Positions 43,434 through 52,502 of a stretch of 64,000 nt of DNA are shown here, one piece after another. The stretch's first letter is position 1. Each line of letters starts with the position of its first letter. The translations under genes were made by a program, and so were the position numbers. The stretch spans positions 992,001 through 1,056,000 of the forward strand of contig NZ_JABMLF010000001.1 of the NCBI RefSeq assembly GCF_013205055.1. The letters are read 5' to 3'. This stretch comes from Rathayibacter sp. VKM Ac-2856. Lineage in GTDB: Bacteria; Actinomycetota; Actinomycetes; Actinomycetales; Microbacteriaceae. The notes beneath the pieces were generated by a model that saw nothing but the letters and a program-made list of their open reading frames with translations, did not search any database and had not been told where the DNA came from.

Positions 43434-44120
43434 TCAGCCCGGGAGCACGGAGCCGGCGCGGTAGCCGACCCCGCGCACGGTCGTCACGATGCGCGGGTCG
43501 TCCGGGTCCTTCTCCACCTTCGCGCGCAGGCGCTGCACGTGGACGTTCACGAGCCGGGTGTCGGCCTTGTAGTGGTAGCCCCAGACCTGCTCGAGCAGCA
43601 TCTCGCGGGTGAACACCTGCTGCGGCTTCGAGGCGAGGGCGAGCAGGAGGTCGAACTCGAGCGGCGTGAGGCCGATGCGGGTCTCGCCGCGGCGGACCTC
43701 GTGACCCGCGACGTCGAGACTGAGGTCGCCGACCTGCAGCACGGCGTTGGCGGCGACCTGCGAGGGCCGCAGCCGCGTGCGGATCCGCGCGACGAGCTCC
43801 TTGGGGTCGAACGGCTTGACCATGTAGTCGTCGGCGCCGGACTCGAGGCCCTGGACGACGTCGGCGGTGTCCGACTTGGCGGTCAGCATGATGATCGGGA
43901 CGCCCGACTCGGCGCGGATCAGGCGGCAGACCTCGATGCCGTCGATCCCCGGCAGCATCAGATCGAGCAGGACGAGGTCGGGCCGAGCCCGGCGGAAGGC
44001 CTCGAGTGCCCCCGACCCGTCGGCGCAGAAGGAGACGTCCCACTCCTCCGCGCGCAGGACGATGCCGATCATCTCGGCGAGGGCCGCGTCGTCGTCGACC
44101 ACCAGGATTCGCGCGCTCAT
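43434..44120 (-). CDS. mtrA: Response regulator MtrA
   Basis: 228 residues. OmpR-type: receiver (ILVVDDDAALAEMIGIVLRA, LLDLMLPGIDGIEVCRLIR with the phospho-Asp, GADDYMVKPFDPKELVARI) and a winged helix (IGLTPLEFDLLLALASKPQQ, RLVNVHVQRLRAKVEKDP, RGVGYRAG). MtrA is a major regulator of cell-wall hydrolases and replication timing in actinobacteria. The ATG of MSARILVV is supported by TAGCCT seven bases upstream, so the operon message is probably leaderless. Confidence 0.96.
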   Translation of the reverse strand: MSARILVVDDDAALAEMIGIVLRAEEWDVSFCADGSGALEAFRRARPDLVLLDLMLPGIDGIEVCRLIRAESGVPIIMLTAKSDTADVVQGLESGADDYMVKPFDPKELVARIRTRLRPSQVAANAVLQVGDLSLDVAGHEVRRGETRIGLTPLEFDLLLALASKPQQVFTREMLLEQVWGYHYKADTRLVNVHVQRLRAKVEKDPDDPRIVTTVRGVGYRAGSVLPG

Positions 44121-44127
44121 GGGCCTC

Positions 44128-44133
44128 AGGCTA
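44128..44133 (-). promoter_or_regulatory. -10 element (TAGCCT) of a leaderless mtrA promoter
   Basis: Minus-strand hexamer with a seven-base gap to the ATG at 44120. Confidence 0.5.
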
Positions 44134-44206
44134 ACCGACGCACCCGGGAGCGGGACCGCACGCCGGACGCGAGGCTCGGGCGGGGCCTGTGACAGCATGG
44201 GGAGGG

Positions 44207-45496
44207 ATGACCGACGCAGCTCAGTGGCCACCGCCCGCCGGGGCTCCGGAGGGCGACGACGCGCGGCCGCCCGCCGCGGCGGCGACGCCCTCGGCTCCCG
44301 TTCCCCCTGCCACGCCCGCGCCTCCTGCCGTGCCGGTGCCGCCGGTCGCCTGGGCGCCCGCCGCGCCGGTCGTCCCCACCTCCTGGGCGCCCGCCCCGCC
44401 GGTCGCGCCCGTCTCCTGGGCGCCGACCGCGGGACCCGCGGGGCCGCCGCCGCCCCAGGGCTGGACTCCCCCGCCGAAGCCCGGGCTGATCCCGCTCCGG
44501 CCGCTCGGCTTCGGCACCCTGCTCGGGGCGCCCTTCGCCGTGCTCCGCCGCAGCCCGCGCACCACCCTCGGCGTCGCGCTACTGGTGCAGGGCGTCGGCT
44601 CGCTGCTCGCCCTCGTGCTCTACGGCGCCGTCGCGATCTTCGCGATCGGGCGGATCACGCAGGCCGAGGCGGCGGATCGCGACGCCGTCGCCTCCGGATC
44701 GCTCGCGATCGTCGTGCTCTCGGCGCTGATCCCGCTGGCCGTGACCCTGGCGACCGGCGCGCTCGTGCAGGGCGTCGTCGTGCTCGAGGTCTCGCGCGCG
44801 GTCCTCGGCGAGCGGCCGACGCTGCGCCGCCTGCTCGTGCGGCTCCGCGGGCGCTTCTGGGCGCTGGTGGGCTGGACGGTCCTGCAGGGGATCGGCGCGG
44901 TGGTGCTGGTGATCGCCGCGTCCGCGCTCTCGGTGCCGCTGTTCCTCCTCGGCGCGCAGGACGCCGGGACGAGCGCGGTCGTCGGCGGCATCCTGGTGCT
45001 CGTGCTCTCCGGCCTCGGCGCGCTCGTCGTCGGCGCCTGGCTCGCGACGAAGCTCGCCCTGGTGCCGAGCCTGATCGTGCTGGAGCGCCTCCCGCTGCGC
45101 CGTGCGATCGGCCGCTCCTGGCGGCTCGTGACCGGCGGGTTCTGGCGGACATTCGGCGCGCTCGCGCTGATGCTGATCATCATCCAGGCCGCCGGACAGG
45201 TCGTCACGACGCCGTTCAGCCTGCTCGTCCCGATCGGCGGGGCGCTCGTCGCTCCGACCGACCCCGGAGCGCAGGTCGTCGCCGCCGTCGTCGTCGCCCT
45301 GCTCTCGGTCGCGGTCGGACTCGTCATCGGCGCGGTCGGCACGGTCCTGCAGTCCGCGGTGACCGGGCTGGTCTACCTCGACCGCCGCATCCGGCGCGAG
45401 GGCTTCGACCTCGTCCTGATGCGCCATGTGGAGGAGCGCGCCGCCGGCCGCGACTCCCCCGACCCGTTCCCCGCTCCGGAGCGGACCGCGCCGTGA
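44207..45496 (+). CDS. Polytopic membrane protein with Pro/Ala-rich N-terminus, first gene of MoxR cluster
   Basis: 429 residues from the ATG of MTDAAQWPPP; a GTG at 44189 in frame is possible. The first 95 residues are low-complexity with a repeated SWAP/VAWAP motif. About six membrane segments follow (115-405), with basic loops such as RLVTGGFWRTFGALALM. This resembles the glycerophosphodiesterase-type membrane domain proteins that precede DUF4129 genes in actinobacteria (Rv3689-like). Function unknown. Its stop overlaps the next start by four bases, the first of three such overlaps in this cluster. Confidence 0.75.
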   Translation: MTDAAQWPPPAGAPEGDDARPPAAAATPSAPVPPATPAPPAVPVPPVAWAPAAPVVPTSWAPAPPVAPVSWAPTAGPAGPPPPQGWTPPPKPGLIPLRPLGFGTLLGAPFAVLRRSPRTTLGVALLVQGVGSLLALVLYGAVAIFAIGRITQAEAADRDAVASGSLAIVVLSALIPLAVTLATGALVQGVVVLEVSRAVLGERPTLRRLLVRLRGRFWALVGWTVLQGIGAVVLVIAASALSVPLFLLGAQDAGTSAVVGGILVLVLSGLGALVVGAWLATKLALVPSLIVLERLPLRRAIGRSWRLVTGGFWRTFGALALMLIIIQAAGQVVTTPFSLLVPIGGALVAPTDPGAQVVAAVVVALLSVAVGLVIGAVGTVLQSAVTGLVYLDRRIRREGFDLVLMRHVEERAAGRDSPDPFPAPERTAP

Positions 45497-46137
45497 TCCG
45501 CCTCGCGCTCGCCGGGGCACCGCTCGATCCCGACGCCCAGGAGGCCCGGCGCCTGCTCCTCGAGGAGCTCGCCGACCCGCGCTACCGGGCCGCCGAGCCG
45601 AACTGGTTCGATCGCCTGGTGCAGGGCGTGCGGGACTGGTTCGCCTCGCTCACCCTGCCGGGCGACGGCGTCGGCCTGCCGGTCGCGGCGGTCATCGGCG
45701 TGATCGTGCTGGTGGTGCTCGTCGTGGTCGCCCTGGTGCTCGCCGGGCGTCCGCGCCTGCGACGCCGCGGGGCCGCGACCGGCGCCGTCCTGGCGGACGA
45801 CGACTCCCGCTCCGCCGCGGAGCTGCGCGCGCTCGCCGAGGCGGCGGCCGCTCGCGGGGACTTCGGCGAGGCCCTGGTCGAGCGCTTCCGTGCGCTCGTG
45901 CGCGCCCTCGACGAGCGGACCGTGCTGAGCGTCTCGCCCGGGACGACGGCGCACGGCTTCTCCCGCCGGGCCGCCGCGGTCTTCCCCGCCTCGGGCGAGG
46001 AGCTGCGGCGCGCCGCGGACGACTTCGACCGGGTCCGCTACCTCGGCCTGCCCTGCGACCGCGCCGACTATGAGCGGGTCGCCGGACTCGACCGCGCGCT
46101 CGCCGCCGCTCCGGTGCCGCTCGAGGCCCTCCGATGA
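45493..46137 (+). CDS. DUF4129-domain membrane protein
   Basis: 214 residues from a GTG overlapping the previous stop. An extracytosolic N-terminal part (EARRLLLEELADPRYRAAEP, NWFDRLVQGVRDWFASL) precedes one membrane helix (about 58-80). A cytosolic DUF4129 domain follows (LVERFRALVRALDERTVLSV, GTTAHGFSRRAAAVFP, FDRVRYLGLPCDRADYERV). In other bacteria DUF4129 is linked to transglutaminase-like and MoxR systems. Position matches Rv3690. Biochemical role unknown. Confidence 0.85.
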   Translation: MIRLALAGAPLDPDAQEARRLLLEELADPRYRAAEPNWFDRLVQGVRDWFASLTLPGDGVGLPVAAVIGVIVLVVLVVVALVLAGRPRLRRRGAATGAVLADDDSRSAAELRALAEAAAARGDFGEALVERFRALVRALDERTVLSVSPGTTAHGFSRRAAAVFPASGEELRRAADDFDRVRYLGLPCDRADYERVAGLDRALAAAPVPLEALR

Positions 46138-47428
46138 CCGGGCCGACCACCTCCCGCTCGACCGTCGCTGGCGACGCTGGCGGCGCGCCGGTCGACACCG
46201 TCTCCTCGCCCACGCTCGGCGCCCTGCTGCGCCGGGGCCGCATCTGGCTCCTGCTCGCCGCGATCGTCGCCCTCGGCACGGTCCTGCTCACCGTGGCGAC
46301 GGGCTCCCCCGTGCCGGCCGCCGACCTCGACGTCGACAGCGCCGCGCCGACCGGGGCCCGCGCCGTAGCCGAGGTCCTCCGCGACCAGGGGATCGAGGTG
46401 GTCCGCGCCGACGGCATCGACGAGGCCCTGCGCGAGGTCGATCCCGGCTCGACCCTCCTCGTCGACGATCCGACGTCGGCCCTCGACGAGGAGCAGTACG
46501 CCCGGCTCGCGGAGGACGCCGCCGCGGTCGTCCTCGTCGTGCCCTCCGGCGCGGCCCTCACGGCGCTCCTGCCGGACGCCGCCTTCGCCGGCGCTCCCCA
46601 GGACCGCGGGGTGCTCCCCGCCGCCTGCGCACTGCCGGCCGCCGAGCGCGCGCAGGCGATCCCCGCGGGCGACAGCACCTTCCGCGTCCTCGGCGGCGGC
46701 GCCGTCGGCTGCTTCCCCTCCGGCGACGACGCCTTCGCGCTGGTCGCCGGCGCCACGATCGAGGGAGCGCCGGTGGTCGCCGTCGGCGACGCGGATCTCC
46801 TCCGGAACGGGACGATCGCGCAGGAGGGCCGCGCCGCTCTCGCGCTCGGGCTCCTCGGCGGCGAGGACCGGCTGGTCTGGTACCGCGCCGGCTCGGCCGA
46901 CGCGGTCTCCGCCTCGGTCGACCCCGCCGATCTCGCGCCGGGCTGGGTCACGCCGACGCTGCTGCTGCTCGTCGGGGTCTTCGTCGCCTCGGCCGTCTGG
47001 CGCGGCCGCCGCTTCGGACCGCTCGCCGTCGAGCCGCTGCCCGTCGTCGTGCACGCGAGCGAGACCGCCCGCGGCCGAGCGCGGCTCTACGCCCACGGCG
47101 CCACCCGCGTCCGCGCGCTCGACGCGCTGCGGATCGGCACGCTGCACCGCGCCGCCGCCGTGCTCGGCCTGGCACCGTCGAGCGGGGTGGACGAGGTCGT
47201 CGAGGGCGCCGCCGCCCTGCTCGAGCGCGACCCGCGAGCGCTGCGCCGGCTCCTCGTCGACGACCGGCCCGCCGATGACGCGGCGCTCGTCGCCGCCTCG
47301 GACGAGCTCCTGCGCTTCGAGCACGCGCTCCGCGAGGCGCGCGCACCGCGCATCGACCACGACGGCCCCGCCCAGCGCGGCGGGGCTCACGACCGCACCG
47401 ACCACGAACGACCGGAAGGCCCCCTCCG

Positions 47429-47432
<4 letters not shown>
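46134..47432 (+). CDS. DUF4350-domain membrane protein
   Basis: 432 residues. A membrane helix near 37-57 is followed by an extracytosolic DUF4350 domain (GARAVAEVLRDQGIEVVRAD, GSTLLVDDPTSALDEEQ), which looks like a degenerate class I glutamine amidotransferase fold. A second helix (about 275-295, WVTPTLLLLVGVFVASAVW) leads to a cytosolic tail with FGPLAVEPLPVVVHASETAR. It matches Rv3691 in order and layout. It overlaps both neighbours by four bases. Confidence 0.83.
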
Positions 47433-48409
<977 letters not shown>

Positions 48410-48412
48410 GTC

Positions 48413-49720
48413 GTGCACCTCACCGGACGCTCCGTCCTCGTCCTCCTCGTCGGCCTCGTGCCGGTCGTCCTGCTCGGGCGCCGCGCCGAGGTCGCCTTCG
48501 CCGTGCTCGGGCTCTGGCTGCTGGTCTGGCTGATCCTGGTGGGCATCGATCTGGTGGTCGCCGGATCCGCCCGCTCGGTCCTGGTGGAGCGCCGGGCGCC
48601 CGAGCGGATGCGGCTCGGGGAGCGCGCCGAGGCGACCCTGCTGATCACGAACACCGGCCGGCGCAGGATCACCGGCGTCGTCCGCGACGCCTGGGAGCCC
48701 TCCGCCGGCGCGCTGATCACCCGCTCGCCGCTGCGCCTGCCGCCGGGCGAGCGCCGCGCGGTCCGGACCGTGCTCGAGCCGCGCCGGCGCGGGGAGCGCC
48801 GCGCGCTGCACGCGACGATCCGCTCGAACGGCGTGCTCGGCCTGGCCGGCCGCCAGGCGACGATCGCCGCACCCGCGGTCGTGCGCGTGCTGCCGCCGTT
48901 CCGCTCCCGCCGCCACCTGCCGTCGCGCCTCGCCCGCCTGCGCGAGCTCGAGGGACGCACGAGCGTGATGATCCGCGGTCAGGGCACCGAGTTCGACAGC
49001 CTCCGCGAGTACGTGCGCGGAGACGACGTCCGCTCGCTCGACTGGCGGGCCACCGCCCGGCGCCGCGAGCCGGTCGTGCGCACCTGGCGTCCGGAGCGCG
49101 ATCGGCGGGTGGTGCTCGTGCTCGACACCGGCCGCACCTCCGCGGCCCGGATCGACGACGAGCCGCGCCTGGACACGGCGATCGAGGCCTCCCTCCTGCT
49201 GTCCGCGCTCGCCGCCTCCGCCGGCGACCGCATCGACGTCCTGGCCTTCGACCGCGCCCGGCGCGCCCGCGTGCACAGCGCCACCGGCACCGAGGTGCTC
49301 GGCCGCGTGGTCGACGCGCTGGCCCCCGTGCAGCCGCAGCTGATCGAGACCGACTGGGCGGCGGTGCCGGCGCAGGTGCGCACCCTGGTGTCGCAGCGCT
49401 CGCTGGTCGTCCTGCTCACCGCGCTCGACTCCGTGGGGGCGGCGGAGGGCCTGCTCGCCGTGCTCCCCCAGCTCACCCGGCAGCACACCGTCGTCGTCGC
49501 CTGCGCGATCGACCCGGAGCTGGCGCGGATGGCCGGGGACCGAAGCGATCTCGGCGCCGTCTACACCGCCGCGGCGGCGGAGCGCTCGCTCGCGGACGCG
49601 GACCGGCTCGCGGCCGCCGTGCGCCGCCTCGGCGGCGACGTGGTGCTCGCCGCTCCCGAGAAGCTGCCGCCCGCCCTCGCCGACCGCTACCTCGCGCTGA
49701 AGGCGACCGGCCGGCTCTGA
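48413..49720 (+). CDS. DUF58-domain protein (VWA-like), MoxR partner
   Basis: 435 residues from a GTG three bases after moxR. Two adjacent N-terminal helices (about 6-45), a beta-sandwich section and the DUF58 motif EFDSLREYVRGDDVRSLDWR. A VWA-like domain follows (RRVVLVLDTGRTSAARIDDE), with its metal-site DTGRTS a variant of DxSxS. With the MoxR ATPase it likely forms a membrane-bound chaperone or assembly system for envelope proteins; substrates are unknown. A convergent SpoIIM-like gene follows. Confidence 0.88.
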   Translation: MHLTGRSVLVLLVGLVPVVLLGRRAEVAFAVLGLWLLVWLILVGIDLVVAGSARSVLVERRAPERMRLGERAEATLLITNTGRRRITGVVRDAWEPSAGALITRSPLRLPPGERRAVRTVLEPRRRGERRALHATIRSNGVLGLAGRQATIAAPAVVRVLPPFRSRRHLPSRLARLRELEGRTSVMIRGQGTEFDSLREYVRGDDVRSLDWRATARRREPVVRTWRPERDRRVVLVLDTGRTSAARIDDEPRLDTAIEASLLLSALAASAGDRIDVLAFDRARRARVHSATGTEVLGRVVDALAPVQPQLIETDWAAVPAQVRTLVSQRSLVVLLTALDSVGAAEGLLAVLPQLTRQHTVVVACAIDPELARMAGDRSDLGAVYTAAAAERSLADADRLAAAVRRLGGDVVLAAPEKLPPALADRYLALKATGRL

Positions 49721-49790
49721 CGCCCGCCCGGGCGCCGCCCGCCGGCTTCCCAGCCGAGAGCCGCAGCCGACTCCTCTAAGGAGCAGCCGC

Positions 49791-50786
49791 TCAGCCCTCG
49801 GCGATGCCGCGCGAGCCCGCGCCGAAGCGGTCGAGGTCGCCGGTCTCCCCCGCCCGGACGGCGCGACGGCCGAGCACCAGGACGTACGCGACGAAGGCGC
49901 CGAGGGCGAGCGCGCCGATGCCGATCTTCAGCCACCACGGCCACGGCGCCGGCGTCACGAATCCCTCGATCACGCCGGAGACGAGCAGCACGAAGACCAG
50001 CCCGATCGCGACGGTGAACAGGCTCCGCGCATCCTCCGCGAGCGCCTGCCCCCGGGGACGCGGGCCGGGCGCGATCCAGGCCCAGAAGATCCGCAGGCCC
50101 GCCGCCGCGGCGACGAACACCGCCGTCAGCTCGAGCAGGCCGTGCGGGAGGATGTAGAGGAAGAAGGTGTCGCCCTCGCCGACGTGGAACATCACGGCGA
50201 CGGAGGTGCCGAGGTTCTGCGCGTTCTGCAGCAGGATGTACGGCACGTAGACGCCGACGATGCCGAACGCGACGCACTGGGCCGCGATCCAGGCGTTGTT
50301 CGTCCAGACCTGACCGGCGAAGGACGCGGCCGGGTTCTCGGAGTAGTAGTCGACGAAGTCCTCCTGCGCGAAGCGGCGCAGCTGCTCGTCGTCGCCGAGC
50401 GCGGCGAGCAGGCGCGGGTCGCCGAGGATCCAGACCGCGAAGAGCCCGGCGACCAGCACGGTCGCCAGCGCGACGGCGAGGGTCAGCCAGCGGATCCGGT
50501 ACAGCGCCGCGGGGAGCGAGACCACCGCGAAGCGCGCGACGGCGGCCAGCGGCTCGCCCCGGGTGCCGGTGAGCCGCCCCCGCGCGCGCGACAGCGAGAC
50601 GGCCAGGCGCGTGCCGACGGCGGTGGAGCCCGCGGTGGAGGAGATCGCGGCGAGGTCCGCCGAGGCGGACTGGTAGCGCTCCACGAGCTCGTCGGCCTCG
50701 CCGCCGGTCAGGCGGCGCTTGCGCGCCAGCTCGTCGAGGCGGGTCCACTGGGCGCTGCGCGCGGCCGAGAGAGCGTCGATGTCCAT
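49791..50786 (-). CDS. Stage II sporulation protein M-like (DUF95) membrane protein
   Basis: 331 residues. A soluble helical N-terminus (MDIDALSAARSAQWTRLDEL, residues 1-95) leads to six membrane helices with the SpoIIM features FAGQVWTNNAWIAAQCVAFG and HGLLELTAVFVAAAAGLRI. In Bacillus, SpoIIM scaffolds engulfment enzymes; in non-sporulating actinobacteria (Rv3694c-like) its role is unknown. It faces an RDD gene in the same cluster order as Rv3694c-Rv3695. TATCAT eight bases before the ATG suggests a leaderless message. Confidence 0.87.
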   Translation of the reverse strand: MDIDALSAARSAQWTRLDELARKRRLTGGEADELVERYQSASADLAAISSTAGSTAVGTRLAVSLSRARGRLTGTRGEPLAAVARFAVVSLPAALYRIRWLTLAVALATVLVAGLFAVWILGDPRLLAALGDDEQLRRFAQEDFVDYYSENPAASFAGQVWTNNAWIAAQCVAFGIVGVYVPYILLQNAQNLGTSVAVMFHVGEGDTFFLYILPHGLLELTAVFVAAAAGLRIFWAWIAPGPRPRGQALAEDARSLFTVAIGLVFVLLVSGVIEGFVTPAPWPWWLKIGIGALALGAFVAYVLVLGRRAVRAGETGDLDRFGAGSRGIAEG

Positions 50787-50794
50787 CTGCTGAG

Positions 50795-50800
50795 ATGATA
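50795..50800 (-). promoter_or_regulatory. -10 element (TATCAT) of the SpoIIM-like gene
   Basis: Minus-strand hexamer, eight bases before the ATG at 50786. Confidence 0.4.
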
Positions 50801-50831
50801 GCCGGGGCCACCGATCAGGGGATGAGGGACC

Positions 50832-51749
50832 ATGAGCGACGACTCCGCCCGGGACGACTTCGCCCGGGACGACGCCGGCCTGATCACGGGCGAGGCGATC
50901 GCGCTCGAGATCCCCGTCACCTCGTTCGTCCTGCGGGCCGCCGGCGCGATCATCGACCTCGCCGCGGAGCTCCTGCTCGCGTTCGGCCTCTTCTACCTGG
51001 TCGCCGTCCTCGCCGGCGACGGCGGGCTCGACGCCGCGGCCTCCGCCGCCGTCGCGATCGCCGCCCTCGTCGTCTCGATCGTGCTCGTCCCCGTCGCCGT
51101 CGAGACCGCCACCCGCGGGCGCTCGCTCGGCAAGCTCGCCGTCGGCGCCCGCGTGGTCCGCGACGACGGCGGCGCGATCGGCTTCCGGCACGCGCTGATC
51201 CGCGGGCTCACCGGAGTGCTCGAGATCGTGATGACGGCGGGCGGGCTCGCCGCGGTGGTCGGCCTGCTCTCGCGCCGCTCCCGCCGGCTCGGCGACGTGC
51301 TCGCGGGCACGCACAGCCAGCTCGAGCGGGTGCCCGCCGCGCCCGCGCTCGTGGTCGAGGTGCCCGCTCCGCTCGAGGCCTGGGCCGCGACCGCGGACGT
51401 GGCGCGACTCCCGGACGCGCTCGCGCGGCGGCTCGCGCAGTTCCTCCGCCAGCGGGGCGGGATGACCGAGCCCTCGCGCTCGCAGCTCGCGGCCGCCCTC
51501 GCGCAGGAGGCCGCCGTGCACGTCTCGCCGCTGCCCGCCGCTCCCGCCGAGGACTTCCTGCTCGCCGTCGCCGCACTCCGCCGGCAGCGCGAGGAGCGGG
51601 CGCTGGAGCTCGCCGACCGGCGGCTCGCCCGGCTCGCACCGGTGCTGGCGGACGCCCCGCGCGGCTTCCCGGTGCGCGACGAGACGGCTCGTCGCCCGCA
51701 GGACTCGCCGCTGCGGCCGGCGGATCATTCCGCCGACGGCTCCCGGTAG
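50832..51749 (+). CDS. RDD-family membrane protein
   Basis: 305 residues. The RDD domain (about 30-150) has FVLRAAGAIIDLAAELLLAF, ATRGRSLGKLAVGARVVRDD and a third helix near 130. A soluble helical C-terminal half (170-300) is rich in Ala, Arg and Glu (RRQREERALELADRRLARL). RDD proteins are small putative ion or solute exchangers; here the MoxR neighbourhood suggests an envelope role, unproven. Divergent from the SpoIIM-like gene with only 45 bases between starts. The 3' end overlaps the convergent DUF3499 gene by 25 bases. Confidence 0.87.
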   Translation: MSDDSARDDFARDDAGLITGEAIALEIPVTSFVLRAAGAIIDLAAELLLAFGLFYLVAVLAGDGGLDAAASAAVAIAALVVSIVLVPVAVETATRGRSLGKLAVGARVVRDDGGAIGFRHALIRGLTGVLEIVMTAGGLAAVVGLLSRRSRRLGDVLAGTHSQLERVPAAPALVVEVPAPLEAWAATADVARLPDALARRLAQFLRQRGGMTEPSRSQLAAALAQEAAVHVSPLPAAPAEDFLLAVAALRRQREERALELADRRLARLAPVLADAPRGFPVRDETARRPQDSPLRPADHSADGSR

Positions 51750-51934
51750 CGCACCGCCTGCCAGCCCCGCGGCACCAGCAGCCGGCGGTCGTGCTCCGCG
51801 CAGAGGTCGTAGCCGTGCGGATCGGGCTGCGGGCTCAGCGGACCGACGGCCACGAGGGAGTCGCGGTAGTCGTAGGTCAGGGTGACGGCAGCGGGGAGGC
51901 TGCACCCGGTGCGCGAGCACTGCCGTCGGTTCAT
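51725..51934 (-). CDS. DUF3499 protein, small Cys-containing protein
   Basis: 69 residues: an N-terminal QCSRTGCSLPAAVTLTYDY (CxxxxC), then GYDLCAEHDRRLLVPRGWQ (CxxH), so a small zinc-binding knuckle is plausible. It matches the DUF3499 family (Rv3258c-like), shorter than mycobacterial members. TACTGT seven bases before the ATG supports a leaderless start; the divergent gene at 51992 has the same arrangement. Confidence 0.8.
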   Translation of the reverse strand: MNRRQCSRTGCSLPAAVTLTYDYRDSLVAVGPLSPQPDPHGYDLCAEHDRRLLVPRGWQAVRYREPSAE

Positions 51935-51941
51935 CGCGCCC

Positions 51942-51947
51942 ACAGTA
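51942..51947 (-). promoter_or_regulatory. -10 element (TACTGT) of a leaderless DUF3499 promoter
   Basis: Minus-strand hexamer, seven bases before the ATG at 51934; back to back with the promoter at 51980. Confidence 0.45.
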
Positions 51948-51979
51948 GCAACAGGCCCGTGACCGCGGGCTCCGGGCCA

Positions 51980-51985
51980 TAAGCT
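51980..51985 (+). promoter_or_regulatory. -10 element (TAAGCT) of the Rv3259-like gene
   Basis: Plus-strand hexamer, six bases before the ATG at 51992. Confidence 0.45.
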
Positions 51986-51991
51986 GGTCCA

Positions 51992-52450
51992 ATGCCCCGC
52001 GCACGCCGTTCCACCGCTCGACAGGCGAGCTCGGTGCGGGGCGGCTCGCGCGACCGGCACGGCCGGGGCATCCGCGGCGCCGTCACCGGACCGCACCTCC
52101 CGCCGCTGCAGACCCGCGCCGACTTCTTCGAGACGACGATCGGCTCCGCCATCGACTACCTCCGCGGCGCCTGGCCCGAGGAGCTCGCCGGCATCCGCGT
52201 CGACCTCGCGTCCACCCCGGACGTCGACCCGGCGCGACTCCAGGGCACCGGAATCGCCCGCTGGCGCGTGGACCACGCCGCCCGCCGCATCACGCTGTAC
52301 CGCGTGCCGATCGAGCGCCTGGCGAAGCTGCACCGCCGCGACGAGTGGCACCAGCGGATGATGATCGAGAGCTACGTCTTCCGCGCCGTCGCCGAGCTGC
52401 TCGGCCGCGATCCGTGGGACATCTCCCCGGACCGCTACCGGGACCACTGA
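51992..52450 (+). CDS. Metallopeptidase-family-like protein without a visible zinc motif (Rv3259-like)
   Basis: 152 residues. After a basic, disordered N-terminus (1-40), the domain (TRADFFETTIGSAIDYLRGA to the end) follows the pattern of the small zincin-like family (DUF1025/PF06262). That family normally carries HExxH near the C-terminus; here the region reads MIESYVFRAVAELLGRDPWD with no such motif, so catalysis is doubtful. Divergent to DUF3499, as Rv3259 is to Rv3258c. Function unknown. Confidence 0.7.
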   Translation: MPRARRSTARQASSVRGGSRDRHGRGIRGAVTGPHLPPLQTRADFFETTIGSAIDYLRGAWPEELAGIRVDLASTPDVDPARLQGTGIARWRVDHAARRITLYRVPIERLAKLHRRDEWHQRMMIESYVFRAVAELLGRDPWDISPDRYRDH

Positions 52451-52502
52451 GGCCGGCCGCCCGGCCGACGGCGCACGGCCGCGCCGCGGGCCGCGCCGGC
52501 GG

